NCBI GenBank assembly: GCA_023269615.1
Contig: JAHFSY010000030.1
Coordinates: forward strand, 1 to 56,509
Source: Verrucomicrobiota bacterium
GTDB taxonomy: Bacteria; Verrucomicrobiota; Verrucomicrobiia; JABWAM01
Length of the DNA stretch: 56,509 nucleotides
Direction of reading: 5' to 3'
The notes beneath the pieces are model-generated. The model was given only the letters and a program-made list of their open reading frames with translations, had not been told where the DNA came from and did not search any database. A program made the translations under genes and the position numbers. Shown here piece after piece: positions 41,270 to 50,657 of this stretch. How positions within the stretch are numbered: position 1 is the first letter of the stretch; each line of letters starts with the position of its first letter.

Positions 41270-42916
41270 ATGCGTCATGGGTTCGCAATTGCGCTGCTGG
41301 GTTTTGGCCTCATGGTTGGCTGCGGCAAAATCACCCGCCCAACACCGTCCGCTTCGCCACCCAAGCCGAATATTGAAACGTCCACAACGGCTCAACCCGG
41401 GGAGGATCCCAACGAGATGAAAGCTCTCGAGTTGTATGACAGGCTGGACAAGGCGCATGACGTGAAGCTTTCGCCGCAAGACATCGCCTCGCTTCCCGCC
41501 AACGCCGCCGAAAGCGCCAAACAACTTGGAATGGTCGTTGATCTCCAGATGCTGATGGGGCGCGACGCCAATCCCGATCTCTACAACAAAATCAACGAGA
41601 TCGCCCGCAAGCAGGTCGAGGCCGTCAATGCGGAAGTGGGCCGACAACCCAAGGCCGTCCAGGATATTTTTCACTCGCTCCTATCGGGACGTGGCATACG
41701 CAACCCGGTGATCCTGGACGATTCCCGCGTCGTTTTTGAATGTGACAGCAACGGGTATGATCCCGCCGACACCGACCAGCTTTCGGATGTTTACATCTGG
41801 GATTTGAAGGATGGCAGCGTGCGGTGCCAGAGCATGGGCGAAGGGGTGGATGGCGACTGGGAATGTCGCGAATCGAGCGCTGCGACCGGCAGCGGCACGA
41901 TCGCTTTCGAACGCCGCTTCATGGGACTCAAGGGCACGGGGCCCAAGGATGCCTACGTGGGGGCGGTCCAGGTTCGTGATCCGGCCGCAGCCGCCCCCGT
42001 GTCGCTCGCGTCGCTCGAGTCATGGACTGTCGAAGGGGATGCGCTCCTGCCGAAGGAGGGGGATGAAAGGTTCTTCCGCAACCCCGTGCTCTCGGCGAAC
42101 GGGAGGCGAATCGCCGCCATGATCCGTTTTCCACCTCGCGAAAACGAAGTCTACCAGAGCGGCGGTGAAGCGGGAGACGAGCTGGTATTACTGGATCGAA
42201 ACACGAAAGCGTGCCGCGCCTTTTCCCGCAAACTGGGGGTTCTCGAACCGTTCGTGTTATCCCGCGACGGCAATGTCATCGCCATCCATGGGTGGCCGAG
42301 TGTCTTCGCAAAAGATGCGGAGGGTGAAGGCGGGGCATATCGCCTGGCCCTGGACGGGAGTCCTCCGAAACGGCTCCCGATTCCGGAGGGAGCGGAACTC
42401 GACCATGTCACTCCGGGCCGCCTGGCCATCTCCGGCGATGGCTCGCGCATCGTGTTTCAGGCCCGCGCAGGTGGCCAGGACCAGCTCTACCTCTACGACG
42501 ATGCGAACGGGTCGGTGACACTCCTGAGCGCAACCGCGTCGGGTGCTCCCGGCAATGGCCAGAGTCGGAACCCTTTCATCAGCGCGGACGGCAACACGGT
42601 GGCATTTGTGTCCAGTTCCAACAATCTTCTCCCAGACAAGCGCGGGGGTGTTTTCCTTTACAACGTGGCGACGCATGAACTGACCAATCCGCTGGCAGGT
42701 ACGTCGCACTACGCTGGCAGCGGAATCGACGAGAAATTCTCCCGCATCGCACTCAGCTCCGATGGAACCCTCCTTGCGTTCCTCTCCGCGGACCAGACCC
42801 TGCCCGGCGTGCGGGTTCCCAAAAAAGCCCCGGTCGGCTACCTGCCCGAGCGTCTCTTTGTCATCCGACTCAAAGACAAACAGTTTGCGATCCTGGGCAG
42901 CGCACTGAAACCGTGA
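41270..42916 (+). CDS. Lipoprotein with TolB/PD40-type beta-propeller repeats
   Basis: 548 residues. The signal peptide ends in the lipobox LMVGC (Cys about residue 18). After a helical region (about 45-125) there are repeated blades with the PD40/WD40-like pattern: RNPVILDDSRVVFECDSNG, RNPVLSANGRRIAAMI, LAISGDGSRIVFQA, RNPFISADGNTVAFVSSSN and IALSSDGTLLAFLS. This predicts a propeller anchored to the outer or inner membrane. Propellers like this act as scaffolds; no enzymatic site is evident. Confidence 0.82.
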   Translation: MRHGFAIALLGFGLMVGCGKITRPTPSASPPKPNIETSTTAQPGEDPNEMKALELYDRLDKAHDVKLSPQDIASLPANAAESAKQLGMVVDLQMLMGRDANPDLYNKINEIARKQVEAVNAEVGRQPKAVQDIFHSLLSGRGIRNPVILDDSRVVFECDSNGYDPADTDQLSDVYIWDLKDGSVRCQSMGEGVDGDWECRESSAATGSGTIAFERRFMGLKGTGPKDAYVGAVQVRDPAAAAPVSLASLESWTVEGDALLPKEGDERFFRNPVLSANGRRIAAMIRFPPRENEVYQSGGEAGDELVLLDRNTKACRAFSRKLGVLEPFVLSRDGNVIAIHGWPSVFAKDAEGEGGAYRLALDGSPPKRLPIPEGAELDHVTPGRLAISGDGSRIVFQARAGGQDQLYLYDDANGSVTLLSATASGAPGNGQSRNPFISADGNTVAFVSSSNNLLPDKRGGVFLYNVATHELTNPLAGTSHYAGSGIDEKFSRIALSSDGTLLAFLSADQTLPGVRVPKKAPVGYLPERLFVIRLKDKQFAILGSALKP

Positions 42917-42970
42917 AGAGGGATACACCTCTCCCGCCACCATCATCCGCATCATCTCCAAGTCTTTTTT

Positions 42971-43225
42971 ATGCGAAGAAATATTGAATGGAAAATCAAG
43001 CGCGCCGACAGCACCGCCTACGAGGTGCGGGCGAGCTTTTTTGGGGGCAAGTTCAAGCTCCAATTCCGCGAGTGCACCCAGGAGCAGTGGGAGTACAAGC
43101 GTGCTCCCACCCGTGAGGAACTTGAGATGCTCCGCGATGCGGTAAAGCGCCGCTATCAACGCCGACATGCCTCCCATCATGAAGTGAACGAAGCCGAGCG
43201 CCTCCTCAAATCATGCCCTCGCTGA
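42971..43225 (+). CDS. Small basic protein of unknown function
   Basis: 84 residues. The N-terminal half looks like beta strands (IEWKIKRADSTAYEVRASFF, then KFKLQF) and the C-terminal half like a helix rich in K, R and E (TREELEMLRDAVKRRYQRRH). No membrane segment. It faces the convergent propeller gene at a distance of 13 bases. No family is recognised, but the codon pattern and composition look like a real gene. Confidence 0.6.
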   Translation: MRRNIEWKIKRADSTAYEVRASFFGGKFKLQFRECTQEQWEYKRAPTREELEMLRDAVKRRYQRRHASHHEVNEAERLLKSCPR

Positions 43226-43238
43226 TCGGGGGCATTGT

Positions 43239-44573
43239 TCAATGAATTTCCACGGCGACTTCCTCGCTGTGGGCGGATGTGATCTTGAATTTTCGGATCC
43301 TCGCGTTTCCCGGCGGCCCCTCCTCGTTGATCATCCCATCTTCCACCACCCACAATTCGAGATGGTCCGGTGATTGGACAACCGAGGATGGGTTCATGAA
43401 TTGTAATTTGTCCACCGCGGTTCCCGGCGACCCATAACGATCCACCAGATGAATTTCCTCGCCGGTGTCCCAAAACATCGCGACCTCCCCCGCGTCGTAG
43501 TCCCACAGCGGCGCCCCACCGTGGGCCGCCACCCAGATCAGGTCGCCGGATGCGGAAGGCCCAGTGGCATTCACCAGGCTGACATCGGAATCCGATAAAT
43601 AACCCGCCGTGACACTTGAGCCGGTATCCACGAATTTCTGGAGGCGGCCCGTCTCGCAGATGATGTAAAGCGAGCCCGCCATGTCCGAGGCGATGACGCG
43701 CTCAAACCCGATGGGATTCGGCATCGTGGTGGAATACATGACGCCCTTGAAAGCTTCCTTCGTCCGATCGTACACCCGGAGAACCTTGTAGCTGCTTGGA
43801 AGATAGATGCGATTCTGCGGGCCCATGGCGATGGAGTTCACCCATGTGGTGCACTGGGTGCCGAATGGATTGTTGTCCCATCCTCCAATCACCTGCTTCA
43901 GCTTTTGCCCCTTCGCATCGTAGATCAGAACCTCATGATAAATCGAACTGAGGTAAACTCTTTCATCGGAATCCACCGCGATCGAACGGATCCTGTTATA
44001 ACACCATGCAGCCAGCTTGTCCCACGACGGCCCGAGCAGCGGCCCGACGCGGCCCTGGTCCCCGAAGGAAACATCCGGCGTTTTGTCCCGATGAAACTTG
44101 TAAAGGTAAGGCCGCCCCTCGAGGCCAACAGGCGTTTTTTCCGGTGGAGGCCCCTCCGGTGGAGCCTTACCCGAATCCAGGACGTACATGGACTTGTCCG
44201 TGACCACCAGGTCGGTCGGATTGGTCCACTTTCGATTTCCGGATGGGACCAGGCTTCCGTCAAACGCGAGCGAAATGCCCTCGCGAAAGCGGATTCGGTA
44301 TTTTCCCGGAGAAAGTTTCGCGTCTCGCTTGATTGAAAAAATCTGCCTCGGCGAAAATGTCCCGGCATGCAGGGTTTTCAAACAGTCTCCGGTTTTGGCG
44401 TCAATCACCTCCAGCAACCCAATGGTCGATGTCCTGACCGGTGAAACCTTGACGCGGAGAATCTCCGGGTTCGAACTGTCAACCGTCACAAGTGATTCCG
44501 CCAGGCCGTTGAACGACACGGCGAATGTCCATGCGACAACCGTCAACAGCCTGAATGGCAGAAGGCGTTTCAA
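43239..44573 (-). CDS. Secreted protein with propeller-like repeats
   Basis: 444 residues. A signal peptide (about 1-25, ending FNGLAE) precedes an early beta domain (25-105) and then repeats typical of NHL/SMP-30-like propellers (PTDLVVTDKSMYVLDSG, IRSIAVDSDERVYLSSI, VNSIAMGPQNRIYLPSS, ERVIASDMAGSLYIICETG). It is encoded 15 bases after the large glycosidase-like gene, so both form an operon and may act on the same extracellular material. Confidence 0.72.
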   Translation of the reverse strand: MKRLLPFRLLTVVAWTFAVSFNGLAESLVTVDSSNPEILRVKVSPVRTSTIGLLEVIDAKTGDCLKTLHAGTFSPRQIFSIKRDAKLSPGKYRIRFREGISLAFDGSLVPSGNRKWTNPTDLVVTDKSMYVLDSGKAPPEGPPPEKTPVGLEGRPYLYKFHRDKTPDVSFGDQGRVGPLLGPSWDKLAAWCYNRIRSIAVDSDERVYLSSIYHEVLIYDAKGQKLKQVIGGWDNNPFGTQCTTWVNSIAMGPQNRIYLPSSYKVLRVYDRTKEAFKGVMYSTTMPNPIGFERVIASDMAGSLYIICETGRLQKFVDTGSSVTAGYLSDSDVSLVNATGPSASGDLIWVAAHGGAPLWDYDAGEVAMFWDTGEEIHLVDRYGSPGTAVDKLQFMNPSSVVQSPDHLELWVVEDGMINEEGPPGNARIRKFKITSAHSEEVAVEIH

Positions 44574-44588
44574 CGGGAAGGGGGATGT

Positions 44589-46922
44589 TCACACCAGGGT
44601 GACCCGGATTTTTGGGTTGCCCTGTTGTTCGATGATCTTCCAGGCGCGTTTCCCCTTGTCGATACGGGCGCGGAGGGTCACGGGACCCAGCGGCGTGGAG
44701 ATGGTTCCCTCCAATTCGCGGCGTTCATTGGAGGCCACGGGCGCGATTTCAAGCCCGCCCTTCCGCCAACGTGCGTTCCATGAATGCGCCTGCGCGTAAG
44801 GCAGGTGCTGAAGGGTTTTGCTAAACACATGATAGTCTCCTGCAGCCGGATCGGATTTGGCCCAATAAGCGTTATAGAACATGATCCACGCATCGAAGTA
44901 GCGGGCCTGCCCCGAGCGGCGCGTTGCAAAGTTAAGGGATCGGGCCTTGTGGCCATGCGCAAAGGGAATCTTGTCCGGAAGTATGCCCTTGCCCTCGGGT
45001 TCACGAAACGCACGCCACGGATCCTGGCGGGTGGTTCCAAAAAACGACTGGTACGGCCAACGCACCCCCCCGTTCTCAAAGATCGCCTCGCTCATCACAA
45101 AACCAATGTATTTCATAAACGCCCGCTCCAGTTCTGGATCGCCGGGGACACGCTCGAGATAATCAATGATCGAATCGTTGGCGAGGTTGGCCATCCACAC
45201 TTTCACCGGCATGTGGCTGCCCCCGTGAATCCCGGTGCCGCTCCCCTGGTCGCGGTATGACCCGTCAGCCTGCTGGCATTGGATGAGCCGCCCCATGCAA
45301 TCGCGCGCCATCGCGCGGTAATCTTCCTTGCCCAGATAATCCCACAAAAACACCAGCCCGCGAATGCTCGCGCCGTCCCGCCCATACGCATACCGCGGCC
45401 ACATGTGGCGGTCCATCCAGTACCAGTGCGATGACGCCGACTCGGCGCACTCCAACAAATAGGGATCGCCCGTCTCCAGGTAGCCAAACAGCATGCCCAC
45501 CGTCCGAAAAAGCGGGGGCGCAATCGAGCCATCCAGGGGATATTCCGTCATGCGGATCGTCTCGGTGGAATGATCGAACGCGATGTCCGCCATGTGATAG
45601 GCGTCGCGCAATGCGGCCCGCCGATGCGCCAGATTTCCACCCCGATAAAAATAGAGCATCTGCGCATAGGGACTCTCACCCTCCCATGTGTGCGCCATCA
45701 CGTTGTCATCAAAACGCCCACCATGATCTTTTGCATTCGCGTGGTACGTCGCGTCCACACGCTTGTCCCAAGCGTCATGGACCGGCAGAACATGATCGGG
45801 CCAGAGGTCTCCGCTGGCTCCGTACCACCAATCGGGCACGACCAGCTGGGAGATCGCCGGCGACACCTCGCTGAGACTGGCTGAAAAGCGGACCGTGCGC
45901 GCCACGCCTTTGGGAACTTTTTTTTCCGACGCGCGAACGAGAAACCCATCGTCGCGTTCCCGATTGGTGTGTCCCCCCGCGATCTCCACCCCCTCGTAAG
46001 GCTGGTAGATGATCATGTTGTGGGAAGAATCACCCTGGGAAGGGTGATCCCCTTCCTTCCTCAAAAACCCGGGATGCTCCTTGCTGACGAACGGCATTGC
46101 GTCCCCAAGGTCCAGGCTGATTCCACCCAGGGCAAAACGCGACACGGTGCCATCCAGGCTGTGATCCACGGCACCCGCGTCCTTCACCGACAACCCGATC
46201 AGGGGGACGGTCTCTTGCTGTTCACGACCCTCGTCAAAGCGATGATTGTTCACGTGGCGGCAGGTCAACTGGACCACGCCGTTCGCAAAGCAAAGCACAA
46301 ACACTTCGCCGAGGAGCCAGTCCTGGCGGTGCAGCCAGTTGCTCTTGATGATCGCAGCGCCGGGGGTTTTCTCATCCTTCTTGACGATGTCATCGAACGT
46401 CAGCGGAACGATCTCGATGCATCCTCCGATGCGGTAAGCCGTCACGAGCGGCCCCGACCAGAGCGTCTCCATGCGCAGCCATTCCCACCAGTGAATCTCG
46501 TCGCGCCAGCGGACGCCCATGCGCAGGCCGAAACTTTTTTTTCCCGCGGCGAACCGCAGTTCACCCACTTCATGCGGCATCATGCCATGATCCTTGTGAA
46601 CAATGGGAATGCTCACCGACACGCGTGAGTTCGGCCCGGTGTAGGATGGCGATTTGCCCAGGCGATACGTGGATTGCAACGGCCCTTTGCCAAGCGCGAA
46701 GAGGAGACGACGACGCGGGACGCGCTTGCCGCCGCTTCGTGAATCGGGCCACCACCCGATATCCACGCTCTGGGTCGCCACGCCGGCAAGGCCTGTCGGC
46801 AGGCGCGTGTTCATCGGAACCGGAAGACTCACCATGGCAATGCGCGCATCCTCCCTCGGCTCGGCATTGGAAAGCTGCAACAGGGAGAAGGTTTTCGAGT
46901 CAACGGCGACAGGTTGGGTCAT
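44589..46922 (-). CDS. Large protein with a probable (alpha/alpha)6-barrel, glycosidase-like
   Basis: 777 residues without an obvious signal peptide. The N-terminal half (about 1-360) reads as beta-sandwich sequence. Residues about 390-690 contain helix-hairpin repeats rich in W and Y (HTWEGESPYAQMLYFYRGGN, HWYWMDRHMWPRYAYGRDGA, QQADGSYRDQGSGTGIHGGS), the look of six-hairpin glycosidases or polysaccharide lyases. I cannot name catalytic residues with confidence. First gene of a two-gene operon with the propeller protein. Confidence 0.55.
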   Translation of the reverse strand: MTQPVAVDSKTFSLLQLSNAEPREDARIAMVSLPVPMNTRLPTGLAGVATQSVDIGWWPDSRSGGKRVPRRRLLFALGKGPLQSTYRLGKSPSYTGPNSRVSVSIPIVHKDHGMMPHEVGELRFAAGKKSFGLRMGVRWRDEIHWWEWLRMETLWSGPLVTAYRIGGCIEIVPLTFDDIVKKDEKTPGAAIIKSNWLHRQDWLLGEVFVLCFANGVVQLTCRHVNNHRFDEGREQQETVPLIGLSVKDAGAVDHSLDGTVSRFALGGISLDLGDAMPFVSKEHPGFLRKEGDHPSQGDSSHNMIIYQPYEGVEIAGGHTNRERDDGFLVRASEKKVPKGVARTVRFSASLSEVSPAISQLVVPDWWYGASGDLWPDHVLPVHDAWDKRVDATYHANAKDHGGRFDDNVMAHTWEGESPYAQMLYFYRGGNLAHRRAALRDAYHMADIAFDHSTETIRMTEYPLDGSIAPPLFRTVGMLFGYLETGDPYLLECAESASSHWYWMDRHMWPRYAYGRDGASIRGLVFLWDYLGKEDYRAMARDCMGRLIQCQQADGSYRDQGSGTGIHGGSHMPVKVWMANLANDSIIDYLERVPGDPELERAFMKYIGFVMSEAIFENGGVRWPYQSFFGTTRQDPWRAFREPEGKGILPDKIPFAHGHKARSLNFATRRSGQARYFDAWIMFYNAYWAKSDPAAGDYHVFSKTLQHLPYAQAHSWNARWRKGGLEIAPVASNERRELEGTISTPLGPVTLRARIDKGKRAWKIIEQQGNPKIRVTLV

Positions 46923-47333
46923 GAATTTGGGGATTCGATGGTAATCCGCCCGGAAGTCAACTGGAAAGCGTAACAGGGGGTCGCGAAGTCAAGCAATGGA
47001 TGGAACCAGCGGCGAATGTTTCGGGGGGCGCCACCAAAAATCAAGATCAAGAAATCCACCTCCTTGACCATTGCACGAATGAGGATTAAAGTTCCTCTGT
47101 GCGTAAAACGACACCACTGACCGTCAAGTACAAGCAGCTCTTGTCCTCGCCAACCAAGCAAGGACGAGGCTGTCCGTTTTGGCGCAAATCCAGGATTGCG
47201 GCGCGAATTTTACTCCGCCATCGCAGGGGTTTCACCACGGCAAGGGATCGCGCCATGGCTTCGCTCCTGGCCAGCGATTCAGGTGTCACCAACGTCCTGA
47301 TCGACCAGGGCATCGCCCACCTCAACGCCCGAT
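46923..47333. other. Spacer with no confident gene
   Basis: 411 bases. The first 170 contain nothing recognisable apart from a short GGGGGGCGCC run. A 90-codon frame (GTG 47099 to 47371, with ATG 47255 inside it) overlaps the start of the next gene by 38 bases. It might encode a small partner protein, but its composition is arginine-rich and unconvincing in the first half, so I do not call it. Confidence 0.5.
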
Positions 47334-48041
47334 ATGCTCAAACTCAACGCAAGCTGGCAACCCGTTCTTGACTGGAACACGCCGGCTGGAAGAGTTCTCG
47401 AGCAACTGATCCAGGCGCTGCCGTCCAATTGGAAACCGGTCATCACCCTATTCGAATCCGCCCCCCTCCAGATGGGAGTGGACGGCGATCTTTCAAGCGC
47501 GGATGTGGATGTGTTCTGCAACGAGGATCTCAAGGCGATCGTCGAAAAGAATCACCTCGGCAGGGATCAAAGCCCGGTTTACATCCAGGTCTGCGACGAA
47601 CTGAATTTTCGAACGAGCCCCAAGTGGCTGGCCCGCGCGTACATTTTCTCCCGAGACCGATGCACACTTCGATTCCCCCACCCCATTGACATCCTGATTG
47701 CGAAGATGCACCGCGTGGATCCCAAGGACCTTCGCGCTTTTGAAGTGGTCATCGAAAAGACCGGCCACCCCACCGAGGCCGAATTGATCTCTGAGTTGCA
47801 GGACGCCGTGGATTTGTTCCGCCCCGGCTTTGACGAGGAGAAGGGGTCCGACATGATCACGACCACCCGAATCCTCTGGCGCCACATTTTCAAACGCGAC
47901 ATCAACCCGCGCAAGGAAATCGTCGCCCCGGCGCTCGAACACCGGCGCAAGGGCTATGGGGAACCGTCGGTGGATTTGAAGAATGAACTCCGTGAAGTTG
48001 CCAAGATGCCAGCCAAAGCCAAGCGGCGAGTCTCAAGATGA
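47334..48041 (+). CDS. Nucleotidyltransferase-like protein (DUF6036/AbiEii-like)
   Basis: 235 residues. DLSSADVDVFCNEDLKAIVE (about residues 53-72) carries the acidic DVD motif of minimal nucleotidyltransferases, and PHPIDILIAKMHRVDPKDLR resembles the post-catalytic region of AbiEii/DUF6036 proteins. Such proteins occur as toxin-like members of two-gene modules, but no convincing antitoxin is seen. Its last four bases overlap the Sel1-repeat gene start (ATGA), so the two are co-translated. Confidence 0.65.
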   Translation: MLKLNASWQPVLDWNTPAGRVLEQLIQALPSNWKPVITLFESAPLQMGVDGDLSSADVDVFCNEDLKAIVEKNHLGRDQSPVYIQVCDELNFRTSPKWLARAYIFSRDRCTLRFPHPIDILIAKMHRVDPKDLRAFEVVIEKTGHPTEAELISELQDAVDLFRPGFDEEKGSDMITTTRILWRHIFKRDINPRKEIVAPALEHRRKGYGEPSVDLKNELREVAKMPAKAKRRVSR

Positions 48042-49168
48042 TGAACGTTGGGCAGATGATGTTCGTGGGCATGGGTAGATCGAATTTTCTCCTGTTTTTT
48101 GCCCTGGTCGGGGCGGCTTTGGTTGGCTGCGAAACGATCACCCATTCAAACTTCGGCGAACTGAAGGCCAAAGCGGAACACGGTGATGTTGATGCTCAAA
48201 CGAATCTTGGTGAGATGTATGCAGCAGGTCAGGTCGTCGCCCGGGACACTGTTGAAGCAGCCAGATGGTATCGAACGGCGGCCAGACATGGCGACGCCGC
48301 AGGGCAATTTAAACTTGGTCAGATATATCAACGAGGCCGGGGGGCCACGAAGGATGAAGCCGAGGCGGTGAAGTGGTTCCGCAAGGCTGCCATGCAGGAC
48401 TTTGCCCCGGCACAATGCAGCCTGGGAGCAATGTATGCGGAGGCCCGGGGAGTCATCCGGAATGACGCCGAAGCGGTTAAATGGTATCGAAAGGCCGCGG
48501 TCCAGAATGATTCCGATGCGCAAACCAACCTTGGATGGATGTATGCCCAGGGCCGGGGTGTGCCGAAGGATGACGCGGAGGCAGTCAAGTGGTATCGCAA
48601 GGCTGCCGAGCAAGGCGATGTGGATGCCCAAGGCTGGCTTGGCTCAATATATGGATCTGGAGGCAAGGGTGTGGCAAAGGATCAAACAGAAGCAGCCAGA
48701 TGGTATCACAAGGCTGAAGTGACCGAACGTAAAGAGGTTGAGGAACTTCTCAGCCGGTATCGTCCACGCGCGGAACAGGGAGATGCTGAAGCCCAGTTCA
48801 CCGTTGGATGCATCTTAAAAAACCACACTGGCAAAGGGGCCTCCCCGCCCACACGATGGGAGATTTTGGAATCGATCAAGTGGTGGCGAAGGGCCGCTGA
48901 ACAAGGGCATGTTTTTGCACAATACTTCCTTGGACAAGAGTATCTCCACGGAAACAGTAGTGGAGGGGTACCTTATGATTTTGTCGAGGTGTACACGTGG
49001 TGGAGTCTCTATGCTGCGAATGCGAAGGGTAAGGAACAAGAGATCTACAAGAAAGGCTCCTTTCAGGTTCTCGAGAGAATTGCGCCCATGATGACGCCCG
49101 GGCAACTTGCCGAAGCAAAAAAACGGGTTGCTGATTTTGTTCCGAAGAAAAATCCGCCGGTGGATTGA
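48038..49168 (+). CDS. Sel1-repeat lipoprotein
   Basis: 376 residues. Signal peptide with lipobox ALVGC (Cys about 31). At least six Sel1-like repeats follow (DAQTNLGEMYAAGQVVARDT, AAGQFKLGQIYQRGRG, APAQCSLGAMYAEARG, DAQTNLGWMYAQGRGVPKD, and two more after a 50-residue break near 240). This forms an alpha-solenoid for protein-protein contacts. The C-terminal IAPMMTPGQLAEAKKRVADF is the usual end of long bacterial Sel1 proteins. Translationally coupled to the nucleotidyltransferase-like gene. Confidence 0.88.
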   Translation: MMNVGQMMFVGMGRSNFLLFFALVGAALVGCETITHSNFGELKAKAEHGDVDAQTNLGEMYAAGQVVARDTVEAARWYRTAARHGDAAGQFKLGQIYQRGRGATKDEAEAVKWFRKAAMQDFAPAQCSLGAMYAEARGVIRNDAEAVKWYRKAAVQNDSDAQTNLGWMYAQGRGVPKDDAEAVKWYRKAAEQGDVDAQGWLGSIYGSGGKGVAKDQTEAARWYHKAEVTERKEVEELLSRYRPRAEQGDAEAQFTVGCILKNHTGKGASPPTRWEILESIKWWRRAAEQGHVFAQYFLGQEYLHGNSSGGVPYDFVEVYTWWSLYAANAKGKEQEIYKKGSFQVLERIAPMMTPGQLAEAKKRVADFVPKKNPPVD

Positions 49169-49276
49169 AACGGCTATTGCCTCCGAATTTGTACCACACC
49201 CTTCCGTGGCTCTTGAAAGGCACCGTGGGAAGCAAACTGGACGGCCGTTGCCGCGAAGATCGTCTTTGTTTATGCA

Positions 49277-50461
49277 TCATCCTTTCGCCTGAAGGCGCTT
49301 CATGAGTTCCATCAGCGAGATCGCGGTGGTTGTCGCGTCGAGCGCGAAGGCTGTTCCCTCCGGCATCACATAGTAGCGCTCGCCGGCTCCAATGTCAGCG
49401 CAGCCGAGATGGAATCCCTTTGAAATGGATGGCTGGATGGTACGCTTGATCTCAATCGCGATCGGTTTCTCCGGCGGATTTTCAAGAATCAGATCAATCT
49501 CCGCGCCGGCCGCCGTCCGAAAATGCCACGGCTGCCATCCGGGCGGCATCACCGAAAGCAGGTTTTCCAGGACGAAACCCTCCCACGAAGGACCGCATTG
49601 CGGATGCCCCAACAGCGTATCCAGGTCCCGGATGTGGAGCAGGCCGTGCAGCAGGCCGGAATCTCGCACATAAATCTTGGGTGCCTTGACGAGGCGCTTG
49701 CCGATGTTGCGAAACCACGGTCGGAGCTGGCGCACGAGAAACAAGCCCGTGAATAGATCCACGTACGTGGAAACCGTTTTGCCCGTGAGGCCAAGACCCG
49801 AGGCCAGCGAAGCGGCATTGAGCAGCGCCCCTTGCTGGTGGCAGAGCATGGTCCAGAAGCGGCGGAGTTGTTCCGACGGGATGCGCGGGGCGAGCTGCGG
49901 GATGTCGCGCTCCAGGCAGGTGGAGATGAACTGGTCCCGCCATTGCCAGCTCGCCATGTCGTCCGGTGCGAGGAAGCTGTCCGGAAATCCTCCCCGCAGC
50001 CACAGGCGGTCACGACGCACCGCGGGCGCGCGTCCAGCGACTTCAAATAGCGAGAAAGGCCTCAACTCAAGGCTGGCGATCCGCCCCGCCAGCGATTCAG
50101 AGGATTGACGGAGCAGCTCGGGCGAGGCGGAGCCGAGGATGAGGAAATGGCCGCCCCGTTCGCCGCCCCGTTTCCGCTCATCCACGAGGCTGCGCAGCAG
50201 CGGAAAGAGCTCCGGAACACGCTGGATTTCATCGAGGATCACCAGGCGTCCAGCCTGGGAGCGCAGGTAGAGCTCGGGCTCGGAAAGACGCGCCCGGTCG
50301 GATGGCCGCTCCAGATCAAGGTACACCGACGGCTTGCGCGCCCCCCGCGAAATCCCCAGCGCCAGCGTGGTCTTCCCAACCTGACGCGGCCCCAGCAGGG
50401 CCACGACGGGAAACTGTTTCAAGTTGTGGAGAATTTCCCCCTGCAGGGCGCGAGAAATCAT
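49277..50461 (-). CDS. AAA ATPase of the DUF4143 family
   Basis: 394 residues from ATG 50461. Walker A is LLGPRQVGKTTLA (residues about 19-31), Walker B is GRLVILDEIQRVPELFPLLR, and GHFLILGSASPELL is the sensor region. The C-terminal DUF4143 part (DSGLLHGLLHI, then GAEIDLILENPPEKPIAIEI with EIK) resembles a PD-(D/E)XK nuclease remnant. Proteins of this type are common, often solitary, and of unknown role. The start is confirmed by a promoter right next to it. Confidence 0.88.
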   Translation of the reverse strand: MISRALQGEILHNLKQFPVVALLGPRQVGKTTLALGISRGARKPSVYLDLERPSDRARLSEPELYLRSQAGRLVILDEIQRVPELFPLLRSLVDERKRGGERGGHFLILGSASPELLRQSSESLAGRIASLELRPFSLFEVAGRAPAVRRDRLWLRGGFPDSFLAPDDMASWQWRDQFISTCLERDIPQLAPRIPSEQLRRFWTMLCHQQGALLNAASLASGLGLTGKTVSTYVDLFTGLFLVRQLRPWFRNIGKRLVKAPKIYVRDSGLLHGLLHIRDLDTLLGHPQCGPSWEGFVLENLLSVMPPGWQPWHFRTAAGAEIDLILENPPEKPIAIEIKRTIQPSISKGFHLGCADIGAGERYYVMPEGTAFALDATTTAISLMELMKRLQAKG

Positions 50462-50498
50462 CCTTGCAATTATGGAGTCAGATTCCCGATTTGCAAGG
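50462..50498 (-). promoter_or_regulatory. Promoter and inverted repeat before the DUF4143 ATPase gene
   Basis: On the minus strand, TTGCAA and CATAAT are separated by 16 bases, and the -10 box ends seven bases before the ATG, so the transcript is probably leaderless or nearly so. CCTTGCAA at 50462-50469 and TTGCAAGG at 50491-50498 form an inverted repeat that spans the promoter and could be an operator. Confidence 0.45.
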
Positions 50499-50657
50499 AT
50501 TAATTCGAGGCACAACCTTGATCGTTGACGAAACTTCATCCCGTTCGACCATGGTCCGCGGTCACATCACTCTCCCGTGGACACGACGGCTCGGCCTTCG
50601 CAGCCAGTGCTTCGGCGTAGGAGGCAGCGCGTCCCTCCGTTTTATTGGCGAAGGCGG

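Noticed and set aside
47099..47371. A 90-codon plus-strand frame before the nucleotidyltransferase-like gene, a possible antitoxin
   Set aside because: Arginine-rich and unlike a folded protein in its first half, it overlaps the next gene by 38 bases and resembles no antitoxin I know.
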